Shown here one piece after another: positions 23,018 to 30,824 of a stretch of 64,000 nucleotides of DNA (its first letter is position 1; every line of letters starts with the position of its first letter). Below the pieces are notes generated by a model that saw only the letters and a list, made by a program, of their open reading frames with translations, searched no databases and was not told the origin of the DNA. A program made the translations under genes and the position numbers. The stretch is from Natronocella acetinitrilica (lineage in GTDB: Bacteria > Pseudomonadota > Gammaproteobacteria > Nitrococcales > Aquisalimonadaceae), in assembly GCF_024170285.1 (NCBI RefSeq), contig NZ_JALJXV010000003.1, positions 124,001 to 188,000 of the forward strand, read 5' to 3'.

Positions 23018-24241
23018 ATGGCCGATAACGATTTCTGTAACTTCTGCAGCAAGCCCAAGGCCGAGGTTCGGCATCTGATTGCCGGGCCAACGGCGAAGAT
23101 CTGCAATGAATGCATCGATGTCTGCGAGAGCATTGTCCGCGATGCAGAGCGCCAGGATCGCTTCGATGGCGCAGAGCGCCTCCAGACCCCACGGGAGATC
23201 CATGCCAGCCTTGATGGCTACGTCATCGGCCAGGAGGGCGCCAAGCGCGCACTCGCCGTTGCCGTGTGCAACCACTACAAGCGCCTTCGCATCAATACCG
23301 ATGAGGGATCTGATGCGATCCGCGTGAAGAAGAGCAACGTGATGCTGGTCGGGCCGACCGGCTGCGGCAAGACGCTGCTCGCCGAGACGCTCGCCCGCGC
23401 CCTTGATGTCCCCTTCGCCATGGCCGATGCGACCTCGCTCACGGAGTCGGGCTACGTGGGTGAGGACGTCGAGGTGGTGGTGCAGAAGCTCCTCCAGGCC
23501 GCGGACTGGGACGTCGAGAAGGCACAGAGCGGCATTATCTACATTGATGAGATCGACAAGATCACCCGCAAGTCGGAGAACCGCTCGATCACCCGTGACG
23601 TGAGTGGCGAGGGCGTGCAGCAGGCGCTCCTGAAGATCATCGAGGGGACCGTGGTTTCGGTGCCGACCAGCGGCTCGCGGAAAAACCCCGGGCAGGGCAA
23701 CACGGTGTCGGTCGACACCAGGAACATCCTGTTTCTCTTTGGCGGCGCCTTCGAGGGGCTGGAGAAGCTCGTTGCCGAGCGCCGGGGCGAGAAGGTCGGG
23801 CGGATCGGCTTCTCAGCGGAGGTGGTGAGCGCGGATGCGCCAGCGCCCCTTGGGCGGGTGACCACCGAGGATCTGGCCGCCTACGGCATGGTGCCGGAGT
23901 TCCTTGGCCGTGTGCCGGTTGTGAGCACCCTCCAGGCGCTCACCGCCGAGGAGATGATTGCAACCCTGACCGAGCCGAAGGATGCGATCCTGCGCCAGTA
24001 CCAGGCGCTGATCGCGGCCGATGGCAATGAGCTCGTCTTTGAGCCCTGCGCACTGCAGGCGATTGTCGACAAGGCCATGGCCTGTGGCAGCGGCGCGCGG
24101 GGCGTGCGAAGCGTGCTGGAGGGCGTGCTTGAGCCGATTCTCTACGAGTCGCCGGAGCAAGACGGCATCTGTCGGGTGACCGCGGCACTGGTGCGCGGGG
24201 AGCGCGAGGTGGTCTGGGAGACTCGCAAGGCTGCCGCCTGA
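23018..24241 (+). CDS. clpX: ClpX-like AAA+ unfoldase
   Basis: A 407-aa homologue of ClpX (E. coli 424 aa). It has the N-terminal C4 zinc domain (C7, C10, C29, C32), Walker A GPTGCGKT (112-119), pore loop 1 GYVGEDVE, Walker [10 protein letters not shown], the EFLGRVPVV sensor-region segment, and GARGVRS with the sensor-2 Arg. The ClpP-docking IGF tripeptide is kept in GRIGFSAEV near residue 263, so it could still feed host ClpP. No ClpP is encoded in the window. Start after GGGAGGAGG. It is probably autonomous and regulated at the palindromic promoter upstream. It may degrade or remodel element proteins such as replication or entry factors, or redirect host ClpP; the target is unknown. Confidence 0.93.
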   Translation: MADNDFCNFCSKPKAEVRHLIAGPTAKICNECIDVCESIVRDAERQDRFDGAERLQTPREIHASLDGYVIGQEGAKRALAVAVCNHYKRLRINTDEGSDAIRVKKSNVMLVGPTGCGKTLLAETLARALDVPFAMADATSLTESGYVGEDVEVVVQKLLQAADWDVEKAQSGIIYIDEIDKITRKSENRSITRDVSGEGVQQALLKIIEGTVVSVPTSGSRKNPGQGNTVSVDTRNILFLFGGAFEGLEKLVAERRGEKVGRIGFSAEVVSADAPAPLGRVTTEDLAAYGMVPEFLGRVPVVSTLQALTAEEMIATLTEPKDAILRQYQALIAADGNELVFEPCALQAIVDKAMACGSGARGVRSVLEGVLEPILYESPEQDGICRVTAALVRGEREVVWETRKAAA

Positions 24242-24265
24242 CGCCTGAGCGGAGCGTCGCAACTG

Positions 24266-24299
24266 GAAGGGCCGGGGGCGTTTTGCCACCGGCCCTTTC
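24266..24299 (+). terminator. Probable terminator after clpX
   Basis: GAAGGGCCGG pairs with CCGGCCCTTTC around a 13-nt loop. It sits between the convergent clpX and 24306 genes. The U-tract is short (TTTC), so efficiency is uncertain and it may act in both directions. Confidence 0.5.
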
Positions 24300-24305
24300 G
24301 CATGG

Positions 24306-24782
24306 TCAGGCGCCGGTGCGCCGATGGTACTCGGCAAGGATCTCGGAGCGGGGGATGAGCGGGCTGCCACGACATCCGCGGCGCCGCGCCCAGGCGCCAC
24401 CGGGAGGCTGGGCGATGGCCACCAGGTCGACAGCGCTGCGCGCCTTCAGCGCAGCGACGGTGACCCTGAGCGTCTCGTGCGCCAGCGGATCCGTGACCTC
24501 GGCTGCCCCGGGGAAGACATGGCAAAGCGCTGCCGCGCCGAAGGCACTTGCCTGGCGGTAGACTGCAACAACAACGGGGGCACGCTCCCAGGCCTCGAAG
24601 GGGGCGTTGATCAGCGCCACGCCGTGGCGGCCCAGATGCAGCATCTGGGCGAGATAGAGCGTTCTCTGGAGTGCAAGATTGCTGAGCGTCCAGCCAGAGA
24701 GCCGGCATGCCGCGCGCGCCGCGGTGGCCGGGCAGAGCGCGCCGGCTGCCGGGGCGCATGCCCCCGGCCGATCAGTGCACAC
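24306..24782 (-). CDS. Hypothetical protein
   Basis: A protein of about 158 aa, not recognised. No ATG fits near the upstream gene; the best start is GTG 24782, which overlaps the end of the preceding gene and would depend on translational coupling, as there is no clear ribosome-binding site. The N-terminal 30 residues are Cys/Ala/Pro-rich and may be incorrectly included. The rest reads as a mixed alpha/beta domain (HGVALINAPF, APVVVAVYRQ, DLVAIAQPPG) and ends PRSEILAEYHRR. Base use resembles neighbours. It may be real but the start is doubtful. Confidence 0.4.
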   Translation of the reverse strand: MCTDRPGACAPAAGALCPATAARAACRLSGWTLSNLALQRTLYLAQMLHLGRHGVALINAPFEAWERAPVVVAVYRQASAFGAAALCHVFPGAAEVTDPLAHETLRVTVAALKARSAVDLVAIAQPPGGAWARRRGCRGSPLIPRSEILAEYHRRTGA

Positions 24783-25098
24783 GCCGCGAGGAGGTTTCGA
24801 TGTCGTGGCGCAGACGCTGCGCTGCCTCGGCAAGCGCAGCGGTTGATGTCGGATCGAGCTTCAGCCGACAGCCAGGCAGCGCGATCGTGAGCCCCACACC
24901 ACGCTCGAGCTCGGCGATGACCACGTCCAGATGGTCCTGGAAGACCACCCGCTGCCACTGCCCGCCAACATCCCCGATGACGCAGGCGAAGGTCACCTGG
25001 TGGCAGTCATAGTCGACACGGAATCTGACGGCGAGGCCCTCGGCGGAAACCCGGCAGGGGAGCTCCGAGGAAAAGACAAAGCTTTCGGCAGCACGCAT
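24772..25098 (-). CDS. Hypothetical small protein
   Basis: A 108-aa soluble protein, family unknown. Start ATG 25098 has a strong GGAGG seven nt upstream. The pattern is a beta-rich N-terminal two thirds (FVFSSELPCRVS, LAVRFRVDYD, VTFACVIGDV, WQRVVFQDHLDVVIAEL) followed by a C-terminal helix with Arg/His. It overlaps the next gene by 11 nt. A PilZ-like or similar small beta barrel is conceivable but the diagnostic RxxxR and DxSxxG motifs of PilZ are absent, so I do not propose it. Confidence 0.5.
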   Translation of the reverse strand: MRAAESFVFSSELPCRVSAEGLAVRFRVDYDCHQVTFACVIGDVGGQWQRVVFQDHLDVVIAELERGVGLTIALPGCRLKLDPTSTAALAEAAQRLRHDIETSSRRVH

Positions 25099-25135
25099 GG
25101 GCAATCCTCCATTTGCCCTGAGTGTACAAATTAAA

Positions 25136-25173
25136 AACACAAAAATAAAGAGGCCCGCCATGTGGCGGGCCTC
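25136..25173 (-). terminator. Rho-independent terminator
   Basis: GAGGCCCGCCA / TGGCGGGCCTC, an 11-bp perfect stem at 25150-25173, followed on the minus strand by TTTATTTTT. It ends the 25194-25475 gene. Confidence 0.85.
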
Positions 25174-25193
25174 GTGTCGCGGCAGGGTATCGC

Positions 25194-25475
25194 CTAGCGG
25201 CGCCGGCCGAGCAGATTGGGATTTGCGGTCAACAGCGCCAGGGTCGCGGCAAGCCGCGGCCGGTTTGCCTTGCGCAGCGCCGGGACGCCATGCGATTGCA
25301 GCGCATGGACGATCCCGTCGATCAGTGGAATGAGCAGAGCGACGACGCCAAGAAAGAGAATGGCGCGCTGCTCGATCAGCCACTGCGCCAGTGGCAACTG
25401 CACCAGCGCGAAGAACGTGGCGACGCCGGCGAATGCGGGAATGACGAACTTCAGGGTCGAGGTAGTGACTTGCAT
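25194..25475 (-). CDS. Small two-helix membrane protein
   Basis: A 93-aa protein with two predicted membrane helices (about 10-30 and 38-58) and a basic C-terminal tail ending GRRR, which should face the cytoplasm. Start ATG 25475 is preceded by AAGAGG. It is a single-gene unit with an unusually good promoter (consensus -35 and -10) that overlaps a palindrome, and with its own terminator, so strong and regulated expression is likely. The family is not recognised. Entry exclusion, a pilus or channel accessory, or a small toxin-like membrane protein are all possible; nothing in the sequence decides. Confidence 0.55.
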   Translation of the reverse strand: MQVTTSTLKFVIPAFAGVATFFALVQLPLAQWLIEQRAILFLGVVALLIPLIDGIVHALQSHGVPALRKANRPRLAATLALLTANPNLLGRRR

Positions 25476-25502
25476 GAGAGAACCTCTTTTGGTGGGAGCG
25501 TC

Positions 25503-25535
25503 GATCATTATAATGATCTAATTAATAAATGTCAA
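25503..25535 (-). promoter_or_regulatory. Consensus promoter with palindrome over the -10 box
   Basis: On the minus strand TTGACA (25535-25530), 17 nt, TATAAT (25512-25507): both boxes match consensus exactly. The 16-bp palindrome GATCATTATAATGATC (25503-25518) is centred on the -10. Such a strong promoter with a symmetrical site on the -10 suggests tight repression. Confidence 0.75.
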
Positions 25536-25545
25536 TATAAAAGGC

Positions 25546-25574
25546 AAAAAAAAGAGGGCCCGGAAGGGCCCTCT
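25546..25574 (-). terminator. Rho-independent terminator
   Basis: A perfect 9-bp stem AGAGGGCCC / GGGCCCTCT with a 4-nt loop, followed on the minus strand by seven T. It ends the histone-like winged-helix protein gene at 25598. Confidence 0.9.
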
Positions 25575-25597
25575 CTGCGCAACGCCACCGCCTTTGT

Positions 25598-26839
25598 CTA
25601 GCGCTTCTCCATCGCCTTCGAGAGGCTCTCGAGGACCTCGGTTGCGAACCGCCGCCAGCTTGCGTTCTCCGCCTCAAGCGCCTCGATATAGGCACCGATC
25701 TCGGCGAGGCTCTTGCCAGCACCCATCGCCTGGCTCGGTGGCGCAGACGGAATGCTCTCGCGCAGACTTGCCAGGGTGCTCGCGAGCTCGTCACTGGCCG
25801 CCTCGACCGCCACCTGGGGCTCAGGCGAAGGGGCAGCAGGGGCCTTGCGCCGGGTCCGCGCTGGCTTGCGCTCCGCGGCTTGTGTCGCGGGCTTGGCAGC
25901 TGGCTTGGCGGCTGGCTTGGCGGCTGGCTCGGTGCGCGCTTCCACGGCTGGCTCCGGCTCCGCCGGGGGTGTCTCCTCCTGCACCCCTTCGGCAAGGGTG
26001 TAGGTGGCAGGCGAGCTCGCCGCATCGAGCACCAGCAGACCCTCCTCGACCAGGGCATGCAGCGTCTCGCTGATCTCTTCCTGGCCATAGCCCTTTACCT
26101 TGCGAAAGATCGAGGTCATGGGTAGCGGGCGCGGGCCGAAGGCTCCGAGCACGGCCTGGCGAAGCTCGCTGTCGCCGCCGGCATCGTCGGCCTCGATCTC
26201 AACCAGTGCCGTGACGACCTCCTCCCCCATCACCTTGGTCACCTCGGCCTGACCGGCCTTGGCCAGCAGGCCAATCGCGTCAACGAGCGTGGAGCGCTCC
26301 ACCCCGAGCTCGCGGCGAAGCTCCTCGAGCTCCCTCGGCGTGGCAAGGAGCGGCAGTACCTTGTCGGCAAGGGCCGCTATCTCGTTCGCCGAGGCGACTG
26401 GCTGTTCCGTCTTCTGTGCCTTGGCAGGCGCCGCGCGCTTGGCAGGCGCCTTCGGCTTGGCCGGGGCCTTTGTCGCCCTGGATGTCTTTTTGGCGCCACC
26501 GCTCGCTTTCTTTGCTGGCGCCTTGGCGGGAGTCGGCGGCTTCTCGAGGGGTTTGCCGTTATCCAGGATGGCCTGAAACTCTTCCGGCAGCGTCGGCAGC
26601 GATTCAACGCCGATATAGGCGTGCGCGTCTCGCGGTGTCCCGGACTCGTCGGGGATCATCTGACGCTCGACCGTCGGTGGCATGCGGTTTCGCTGCGTGT
26701 AGAGAATCTTGCCGACCTGGGAGGCCGGCATGCCTGTCTTTTCGGCAATCTCCCGATTGCTCATGGGCACGCCTTCGCGGCTCAACAGATGGAGCACCAA
26801 TGCCGTGTGGCCCGTGGCCTTGTCGCCGGCGTTTCGCAT
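25598..26839 (-). CDS. Winged-helix protein with histone H1-like basic linkers
   Basis: A 413-aa chimera-like protein. Residues 1-60 form a winged helix-turn-helix (GHTALVLHLLSREG, then NREIAEKTGMPASQVGKILY). Next is a Lys/Ala/Pro-rich stretch (about 108-150) built like a histone H1 tail. Two further winged-helix-like units follow (about 155-205 and 218-275, the latter with MTSIFRKVKGYGQEEISETLHALVE in two parts). Then a PAAKPAAKPAAK-type repeat (about 300-345) and a C-terminal coiled coil. Start ATG 26839 has GGAGG upstream. It should bind DNA at several points and compact or bridge it, so a nucleoid-associated or silencing role is likely. The DNA target is unknown. Confidence 0.6.
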   Translation of the reverse strand: MRNAGDKATGHTALVLHLLSREGVPMSNREIAEKTGMPASQVGKILYTQRNRMPPTVERQMIPDESGTPRDAHAYIGVESLPTLPEEFQAILDNGKPLEKPPTPAKAPAKKASGGAKKTSRATKAPAKPKAPAKRAAPAKAQKTEQPVASANEIAALADKVLPLLATPRELEELRRELGVERSTLVDAIGLLAKAGQAEVTKVMGEEVVTALVEIEADDAGGDSELRQAVLGAFGPRPLPMTSIFRKVKGYGQEEISETLHALVEEGLLVLDAASSPATYTLAEGVQEETPPAEPEPAVEARTEPAAKPAAKPAAKPATQAAERKPARTRRKAPAAPSPEPQVAVEAASDELASTLASLRESIPSAPPSQAMGAGKSLAEIGAYIEALEAENASWRRFATEVLESLSKAMEKR

Positions 26840-26903
26840 CTTTCTGCCTCCAGTTTGTCGTCCCAAGTGGAACGCGAGTGAGTATGAAGAACTCGATGGA
26901 AAA

Positions 26904-26931
26904 AGTATAGGCGAAAATTAGAGATTGTCAG
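26904..26931 (-). promoter_or_regulatory. Promoter for the winged-helix protein
   Basis: On the minus strand CTGACA (26931-26926), 16 nt, TATACT (26909-26904), about 65 nt before the ATG at 26839. Confidence 0.5.
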
Positions 26932-26960
26932 TGGCGAGACAAAAAAATCGGGCAGGGGTT

Positions 26961-26995
26961 GCGAAAAAGAACCCGGCAGAGCGCTCTGCCGGGTT
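26961..26995 (-). terminator. Rho-independent terminator
   Basis: AACCCGGCAGAGC / GCTCTGCCGGGTT is a long perfect palindrome (26970-26995), followed on the minus strand by CTTTTTC. It lies right after the stop of the 27014 gene. Confidence 0.85.
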
Positions 26996-27013
26996 TGGAG
27001 TACTGTCTTTTTG

Positions 27014-28066
27014 CTACTGGCGCAAGGACTCCGGGAGGAAGCGCTGGTGGCCTTCTGTGGCCGCCGGCGGGCCCCTTCGCTCGCGCTCGCGATCGGCCCG
27101 GCGACGCTCCATCTCGGCCGCCTCGCGCTCACGCTGCGCCTGCTCTCGCTCGGCCTGGGCGCGGCGCTCGCGCTGCTCTCGGCGCTGCTCCTCGCTCTGC
27201 GAGCCCTCGACATCGGCGCCGATGTGGTTTCGCAGGCGATCGAAGAGAATCGCCTCGGGTCCAAGGAAGTAGCTCACCACCACGTAGGCGTCCTGACTGA
27301 AGGACTGCGCCCGCGCACCGCGGATGCCCTGGAGATAGCCAAGCAGTGCGATATTGTTCTCGCGGTACTGGCGACTGATCGCACTCCAGGTGTCCTCGCG
27401 GCTCGCGCGCTCGATCATGCGATCGGCCTCGAAGAGCGAGGGCAGGGGCCTGAACCCGGAGCTCTGCTGGATGCCGGGGACATAGATCTGCGAGAGGAGC
27501 TCCTGGTGGATATGGTAGAGCGCGCGGTTGAAATCGAGTCCGGGGTTGTCGATGCGGCCATTGAAGCGGATCACCGCCGACTGCCACTCGTCCTGGCCGG
27601 TCCACTCAAGGAGGATCCCGTAGGCCATCTGCTGGAGCTTCTCGGCGTCAAAGATCGCACCACCCCGGTAGGCGATGCCAAGCGGGTAGGCATCATCCCA
27701 GTCGATGCGCCACTGCCGCCCGGGGGCGGTGTCGATGACAAAGCCGATCTCCCGCGCCTCGGTGACCGGCGACTGGGTGAGCAGCATGTTGTTCGCATAG
27801 TAGAGATAGGCCCGGACGTACTGGCTGAGCTCGCCCTTGCTGTCATTGGCAAGCGCCTGGGAGAGCGGAGGGATCGCACCACTTCTCAGCGCCCGCGCCT
27901 CGACCAGCGGCGTGCGGTGGCCATAGGGATTGGTGGTCATCGCCACCGCCGACTCCACTGCCGGCGGCGGCGGCGGATCGTAGAAGACGATCACGGCGGC
28001 CGAGGCCGCTGAGATGAGCAGTGCCACGGCAAGGGCCGTTCGTTGCATGCGCTTGGTGATGATCAT
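27014..28066 (-). CDS. Membrane-anchored protein with charged coiled-coil tail
   Basis: A 350-aa protein of unknown family. A single hydrophobic segment at about 11-28 follows a short basic N-terminus (MIITKRMQR), then a Pro run (residues about 31-35), so it is probably an inner-membrane anchor with the rest periplasmic, or an uncleaved signal. The central domain is mixed alpha/beta and aromatic-rich. The C-terminal 65 residues are a very dense Arg/Glu/Gln coiled coil (AEREQAQREREAAEMERRR). Start ATG 28066 follows GAGGA. It lies alone, ending at a strong terminator. A structural part of the secretion machine is plausible, but I see no match with a known Dot/Icm protein. Confidence 0.5.
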   Translation of the reverse strand: MIITKRMQRTALAVALLISAASAAVIVFYDPPPPPAVESAVAMTTNPYGHRTPLVEARALRSGAIPPLSQALANDSKGELSQYVRAYLYYANNMLLTQSPVTEAREIGFVIDTAPGRQWRIDWDDAYPLGIAYRGGAIFDAEKLQQMAYGILLEWTGQDEWQSAVIRFNGRIDNPGLDFNRALYHIHQELLSQIYVPGIQQSSGFRPLPSLFEADRMIERASREDTWSAISRQYRENNIALLGYLQGIRGARAQSFSQDAYVVVSYFLGPEAILFDRLRNHIGADVEGSQSEEQRREQRERRAQAEREQAQREREAAEMERRRADRERERRGPPAATEGHQRFLPESLRQ

Positions 28067-28128
28067 GGGGCGAATCCTCGTTTTTTATATAGTAAAAAAT
28101 AAATGAAGCGCTGGCAACCGCGGAACAC

Positions 28129-29697
28129 TCAGGCGGCTGGTGCTGCGCCTGGCGCGAGGCTCGTCCCGCCACCGAGGAGCTTGCGCGGATCAAGGCCGGC
28201 TGCCTCGAGTGCGCCGCGAAGCTTTTCCTCGGCACCCGCTCCCCGACTGAAGGCCTCGCGGATGGCGTGCGCGGTGCGCGGATCAAGAAGCGCCGGGGCA
28301 TGGTCGGCGGCGAGATGGCAGGCGGCGAGCGCGCGCCCACTGGCGCTGCCATCGGCGGCCACGTACTGCCTGACAACCGTTGCGACGGCATGGCGGATCG
28401 ACGCCGGGGTGCAAAGCCCGAGCGCGGCGAGGCGGCGAAAGGCGGCCTGCTCGGCGGGGAGACTTCGGCAGACCAGGCGCTCGCCAGCGGGAAGGCGCTC
28501 GGAGAGAGCGCTTCGGTTCAGGAAGTAGTGGCGCTCGGCCCGGAGCAGCCGGATCTCGACGCCGGCCGGCACGGCCCAGTGGCCCATTGCCTCTCCGGGG
28601 TCGAGTGGCGACGCCACACCCGGCAGGGCAGTCGCATACGCGCGGGTGTGGCTGACAAGCGAATCGATGACTGCGTCGCTGGCGCGATCGCGGCCGCGCT
28701 CGTCGAGATAGCGCGCATCCCGCGGGTGAATGCCCTCATGCACAGCCGGGCTGCCCGCCCCGCGCGTGGACGCCCAGACGATGCCGTTTTCCTCGGCAAA
28801 GCGCGCCAGGACGCCAAGCGAGTGCGGCCCGAGTGCCGACTCTGCCGTCCGCGGGTAGGACGAGCAGCCGCGCTCATAGGCGGACTGGAGGGCGGCGGCC
28901 GTCTCGCCGGGAGAGGGCGAGCCATGCTCCCAGGCGCGCTCGATCAGCGCGAAGAGTGACTGCCCGGGCCGGGTCTCCTCCGGTGTCGACCAGGCGATGC
29001 TGGCAAGTGTGGCCTGCGTGAACTGCTGCGAGAGCTGGTAGGCCACCTCGCTTGGCGCGTACGGGCAGCGGGCATCGAGATCGGCCTCGATCAGATAGTC
29101 GGCCGCCCCCTCGGAGACGGCAAGGCGCACCTCGGTGGTGGCGAGCGGCGCCTGGCTGATGGAGGCCGCAAAGGGCGTCTGCACCCGCCCAAGTGCCCCA
29201 TAGGCATGGGCGCCGGCGCTGGCAGGTCTGGCGAAGGCATGGCCCACCAGGCGGTCGAAGAGCCGCCTCGAACGCGCCTGGTCGCCGCGGTCCGCATCCG
29301 GCAGCCCCGGCGCATCGAGCGCGCGGAGCACACCTGCGGGGTCGAGCGAGCCGAGGTGGATGCGTACGACCGTGCGGGGGGAGTCGCCAAGCAGGGCCGC
29401 TGCATGGGCGCCGATCAGCTCACCCTCGGGGTCGGGGTCGGTGGCAATGGCAAGCCCCGTGCAGTCCGACAGCGCACCGCGAAGGCGGCGCACCAGCACC
29501 GGGTCGACGGGCGCCAGGCGGCCGGGGCCCGACCCTTGCGCAGGCGCAAAGTCGAAGAGCCGCCCACGGGTCGAGAACACCCGGACATGGGGTAGCCCGA
29601 GCGCAAGCAGTGCCCCACGCAGGGACTCGCGCTTGGCGCTCGCCTCGATCAGGATCAGCGGGCGTTCGCCAAGCGCAGGCAGCGCCGCGGCCGTCAT
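28129..29697 (-). CDS. Compact, divergent type IA topoisomerase
   Basis: A 522-aa second type IA topoisomerase homologue, much shorter than TopB. It keeps the Toprim strand LILIEASAK with E18, and ATDPDPEGEL with D87, D89 and E91 (the usual DPDREGE Arg is Pro here). The GALGRVQTP motif is at 167-175, the catalytic Tyr is Y281 in SSYPRTAES, VHEGIHP corresponds to the HEAIRP motif, and GLCTPASI corresponds to GIGTPATR. The metal ligands and Tyr are present, so strand cleavage is possible; the altered motif IV and lack of C-terminal DNA-binding repeats suggest a specialised role. It ends with a Gly/Ala tail. The upstream neighbour (29707) ends 9 nt before its start. Confidence 0.75.
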   Translation of the reverse strand: MTAAALPALGERPLILIEASAKRESLRGALLALGLPHVRVFSTRGRLFDFAPAQGSGPGRLAPVDPVLVRRLRGALSDCTGLAIATDPDPEGELIGAHAAALLGDSPRTVVRIHLGSLDPAGVLRALDAPGLPDADRGDQARSRRLFDRLVGHAFARPASAGAHAYGALGRVQTPFAASISQAPLATTEVRLAVSEGAADYLIEADLDARCPYAPSEVAYQLSQQFTQATLASIAWSTPEETRPGQSLFALIERAWEHGSPSPGETAAALQSAYERGCSSYPRTAESALGPHSLGVLARFAEENGIVWASTRGAGSPAVHEGIHPRDARYLDERGRDRASDAVIDSLVSHTRAYATALPGVASPLDPGEAMGHWAVPAGVEIRLLRAERHYFLNRSALSERLPAGERLVCRSLPAEQAAFRRLAALGLCTPASIRHAVATVVRQYVAADGSASGRALAACHLAADHAPALLDPRTAHAIREAFSRGAGAEEKLRGALEAAGLDPRKLLGGGTSLAPGAAPAA

Positions 29698-29706
29698 GCG
29701 TGGCCG

Positions 29707-30231
29707 CTACTGGATGTTGTCGAGCAGGATGTCATCCGGGCTCACGCGGACGTTGCCACTTGAGTCCATCTCGACATTACCGCCGGTGGCCGCATCCAGG
29801 CCGGTGTTGGCCCCGCTCTGGATCTGCTGGGTCGCCTGGTTGACGGTGTCCTGCATCTGCGCGTTGACCTGGCGCACCATCGGTCCGGTGACCGCCTGGA
29901 GGATCGCGCAGGAGTCAAAGCCGCTGCCGATGCTCGCCCCGAAGGCCGGCAGGCCGGGCATGGAGAGGCCCAGATCACAGGTGTTCGGGACATCCGGGTT
30001 CTGTGAGATCTCGGCATTGCCCTCGGTGCGCACCTGCATGTCGATGTTCTGGCAGTGGCGCGGGACCTGCGGCTGGTGCTGGCGCACGTTGCGCGCACAG
30101 ATTCCCGCCTCGGCGCTGGCGGAGCCAAGGAGCGAGGCGCCCGGGAAGGTGCCGAGCGCGTCGGGAGCCGGGATGAGCGGCAGGGCAAGTGCGGCGCCAA
30201 GCGCCACTGCGGCAAGAGCGTTACGCGGCAT
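29707..30231 (-). CDS. Hypothetical exported protein
   Basis: A 174-aa protein with an N-terminal export signal (MPRNALAAVALGAALALPL) and likely cleavage after the second Ala-rich patch (SASAEA, about residue 43). The mature part has four Cys (ICARN, HCQN, NTCDLG, DSCAIL) that could form disulfides, a Gln/Asn-rich helix (about 120-145) and an acidic C-terminus. Start ATG 30231 has GGGAG nine nt upstream and overlaps the end of the upstream gene. Not recognised. A periplasmic or surface component of the transfer apparatus is likely from the signal peptide and the company it keeps. Confidence 0.55.
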   Translation of the reverse strand: MPRNALAAVALGAALALPLIPAPDALGTFPGASLLGSASAEAGICARNVRQHQPQVPRHCQNIDMQVRTEGNAEISQNPDVPNTCDLGLSMPGLPAFGASIGSGFDSCAILQAVTGPMVRQVNAQMQDTVNQATQQIQSGANTGLDAATGGNVEMDSSGNVRVSPDDILLDNIQ

Positions 30232-30724
30232 GGTCAATGTCTCCCTTGTTAAGGCGGTAGATGTGACTGAAGAGATCGGCGGAGATCCGGCAGCGCAGCA
30301 TCATGTCGATGCGCTCTGCCAGGATGCGCGCATGTGGCAGCACGCCGTCATCCGGGTCGGCGGTGCTCGCAATGTGAGTCGCGTGCAGGTAGCAGACCAC
30401 ACCCCAGCCACCCTCGTACTCATCGGCCCGCGCATCAAGCCAGGCAATCCCGGAGAGGCACTGGCGAAGCGGCATGGCGGCAAGCAGCGGGATCAGCTCG
30501 TGGAGCACGCGCTCGGCCCGCGCGGTCAACGGGACCTCCACCACCCGGGGCAGCGCGCCGGCGAGTGTCGTGAAGAGATCCGGGAGCTCATCAAAGCCGT
30601 AGGTCCAGCCCTCCCCCTGCTCATGATGCTCAAGGAAGGCCCGGATATCCGGGTGAAAGCTCGCCCAGAACGCGTTCTGCGTCTCGGGGGAGAAGAACTG
30701 ACCCTGCGGGGGCTGCTGTGCCAT
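30221..30724 (-). CDS. IcmW-like candidate
   Basis: A 167-aa soluble acidic protein. Its pattern resembles what I recall of IcmW (151 aa): FWASFHPDIRAFLEHHE and GEGWTYGFDELPDLF parallel the YWFEYLDP and WTLDGNPELEE region, VCYLHATHIASTADPDD parallels the RVLIHAEETSLSSSDP region, and the helical end LFSHIYR parallels RLLSRVF. In Legionella icmW pairs with icmX and lies opposite icmV-dotA. Here the same neighbours, an IcmX-like protein, IcmV and DotA, are divergently transcribed just to the right. IcmW works with IcmS as an adaptor at the coupling complex, and R64 lacks it. The alignment was by eye from memory, so this is a hypothesis, not an assignment. Confidence 0.35.
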   Translation of the reverse strand: MAQQPPQGQFFSPETQNAFWASFHPDIRAFLEHHEQGEGWTYGFDELPDLFTTLAGALPRVVEVPLTARAERVLHELIPLLAAMPLRQCLSGIAWLDARADEYEGGWGVVCYLHATHIASTADPDDGVLPHARILAERIDMMLRCRISADLFSHIYRLNKGDIDHAA

Positions 30725-30758
30725 CACGCGCTCTCTTCTTGTTTTTGTGCCGTGTCGA

Positions 30759-30788
30759 TTGACGCCGACCGGGGTTTCGTTATTTAAT
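30759..30788 (+). promoter_or_regulatory. Promoter for the icmX-dotE-icmV-dotA operon
   Basis: TTGACG (30759-30764), 18 nt, TTTAAT (30783-30788), about 36 nt before the ATG at 30825. AT-rich sequence continues to about 30810. Confidence 0.45.
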
Positions 30789-30824
30789 ATCCATTAAAAT
30801 ATATCACAAACAGGGAGCGCTGCA

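Noticed and set aside
24772-25098. PilZ c-di-GMP receptor
   Set aside because: The beta-rich pattern is suggestive and there is an EAL enzyme in the window, but the RxxxR and DxSxxG motifs are missing.
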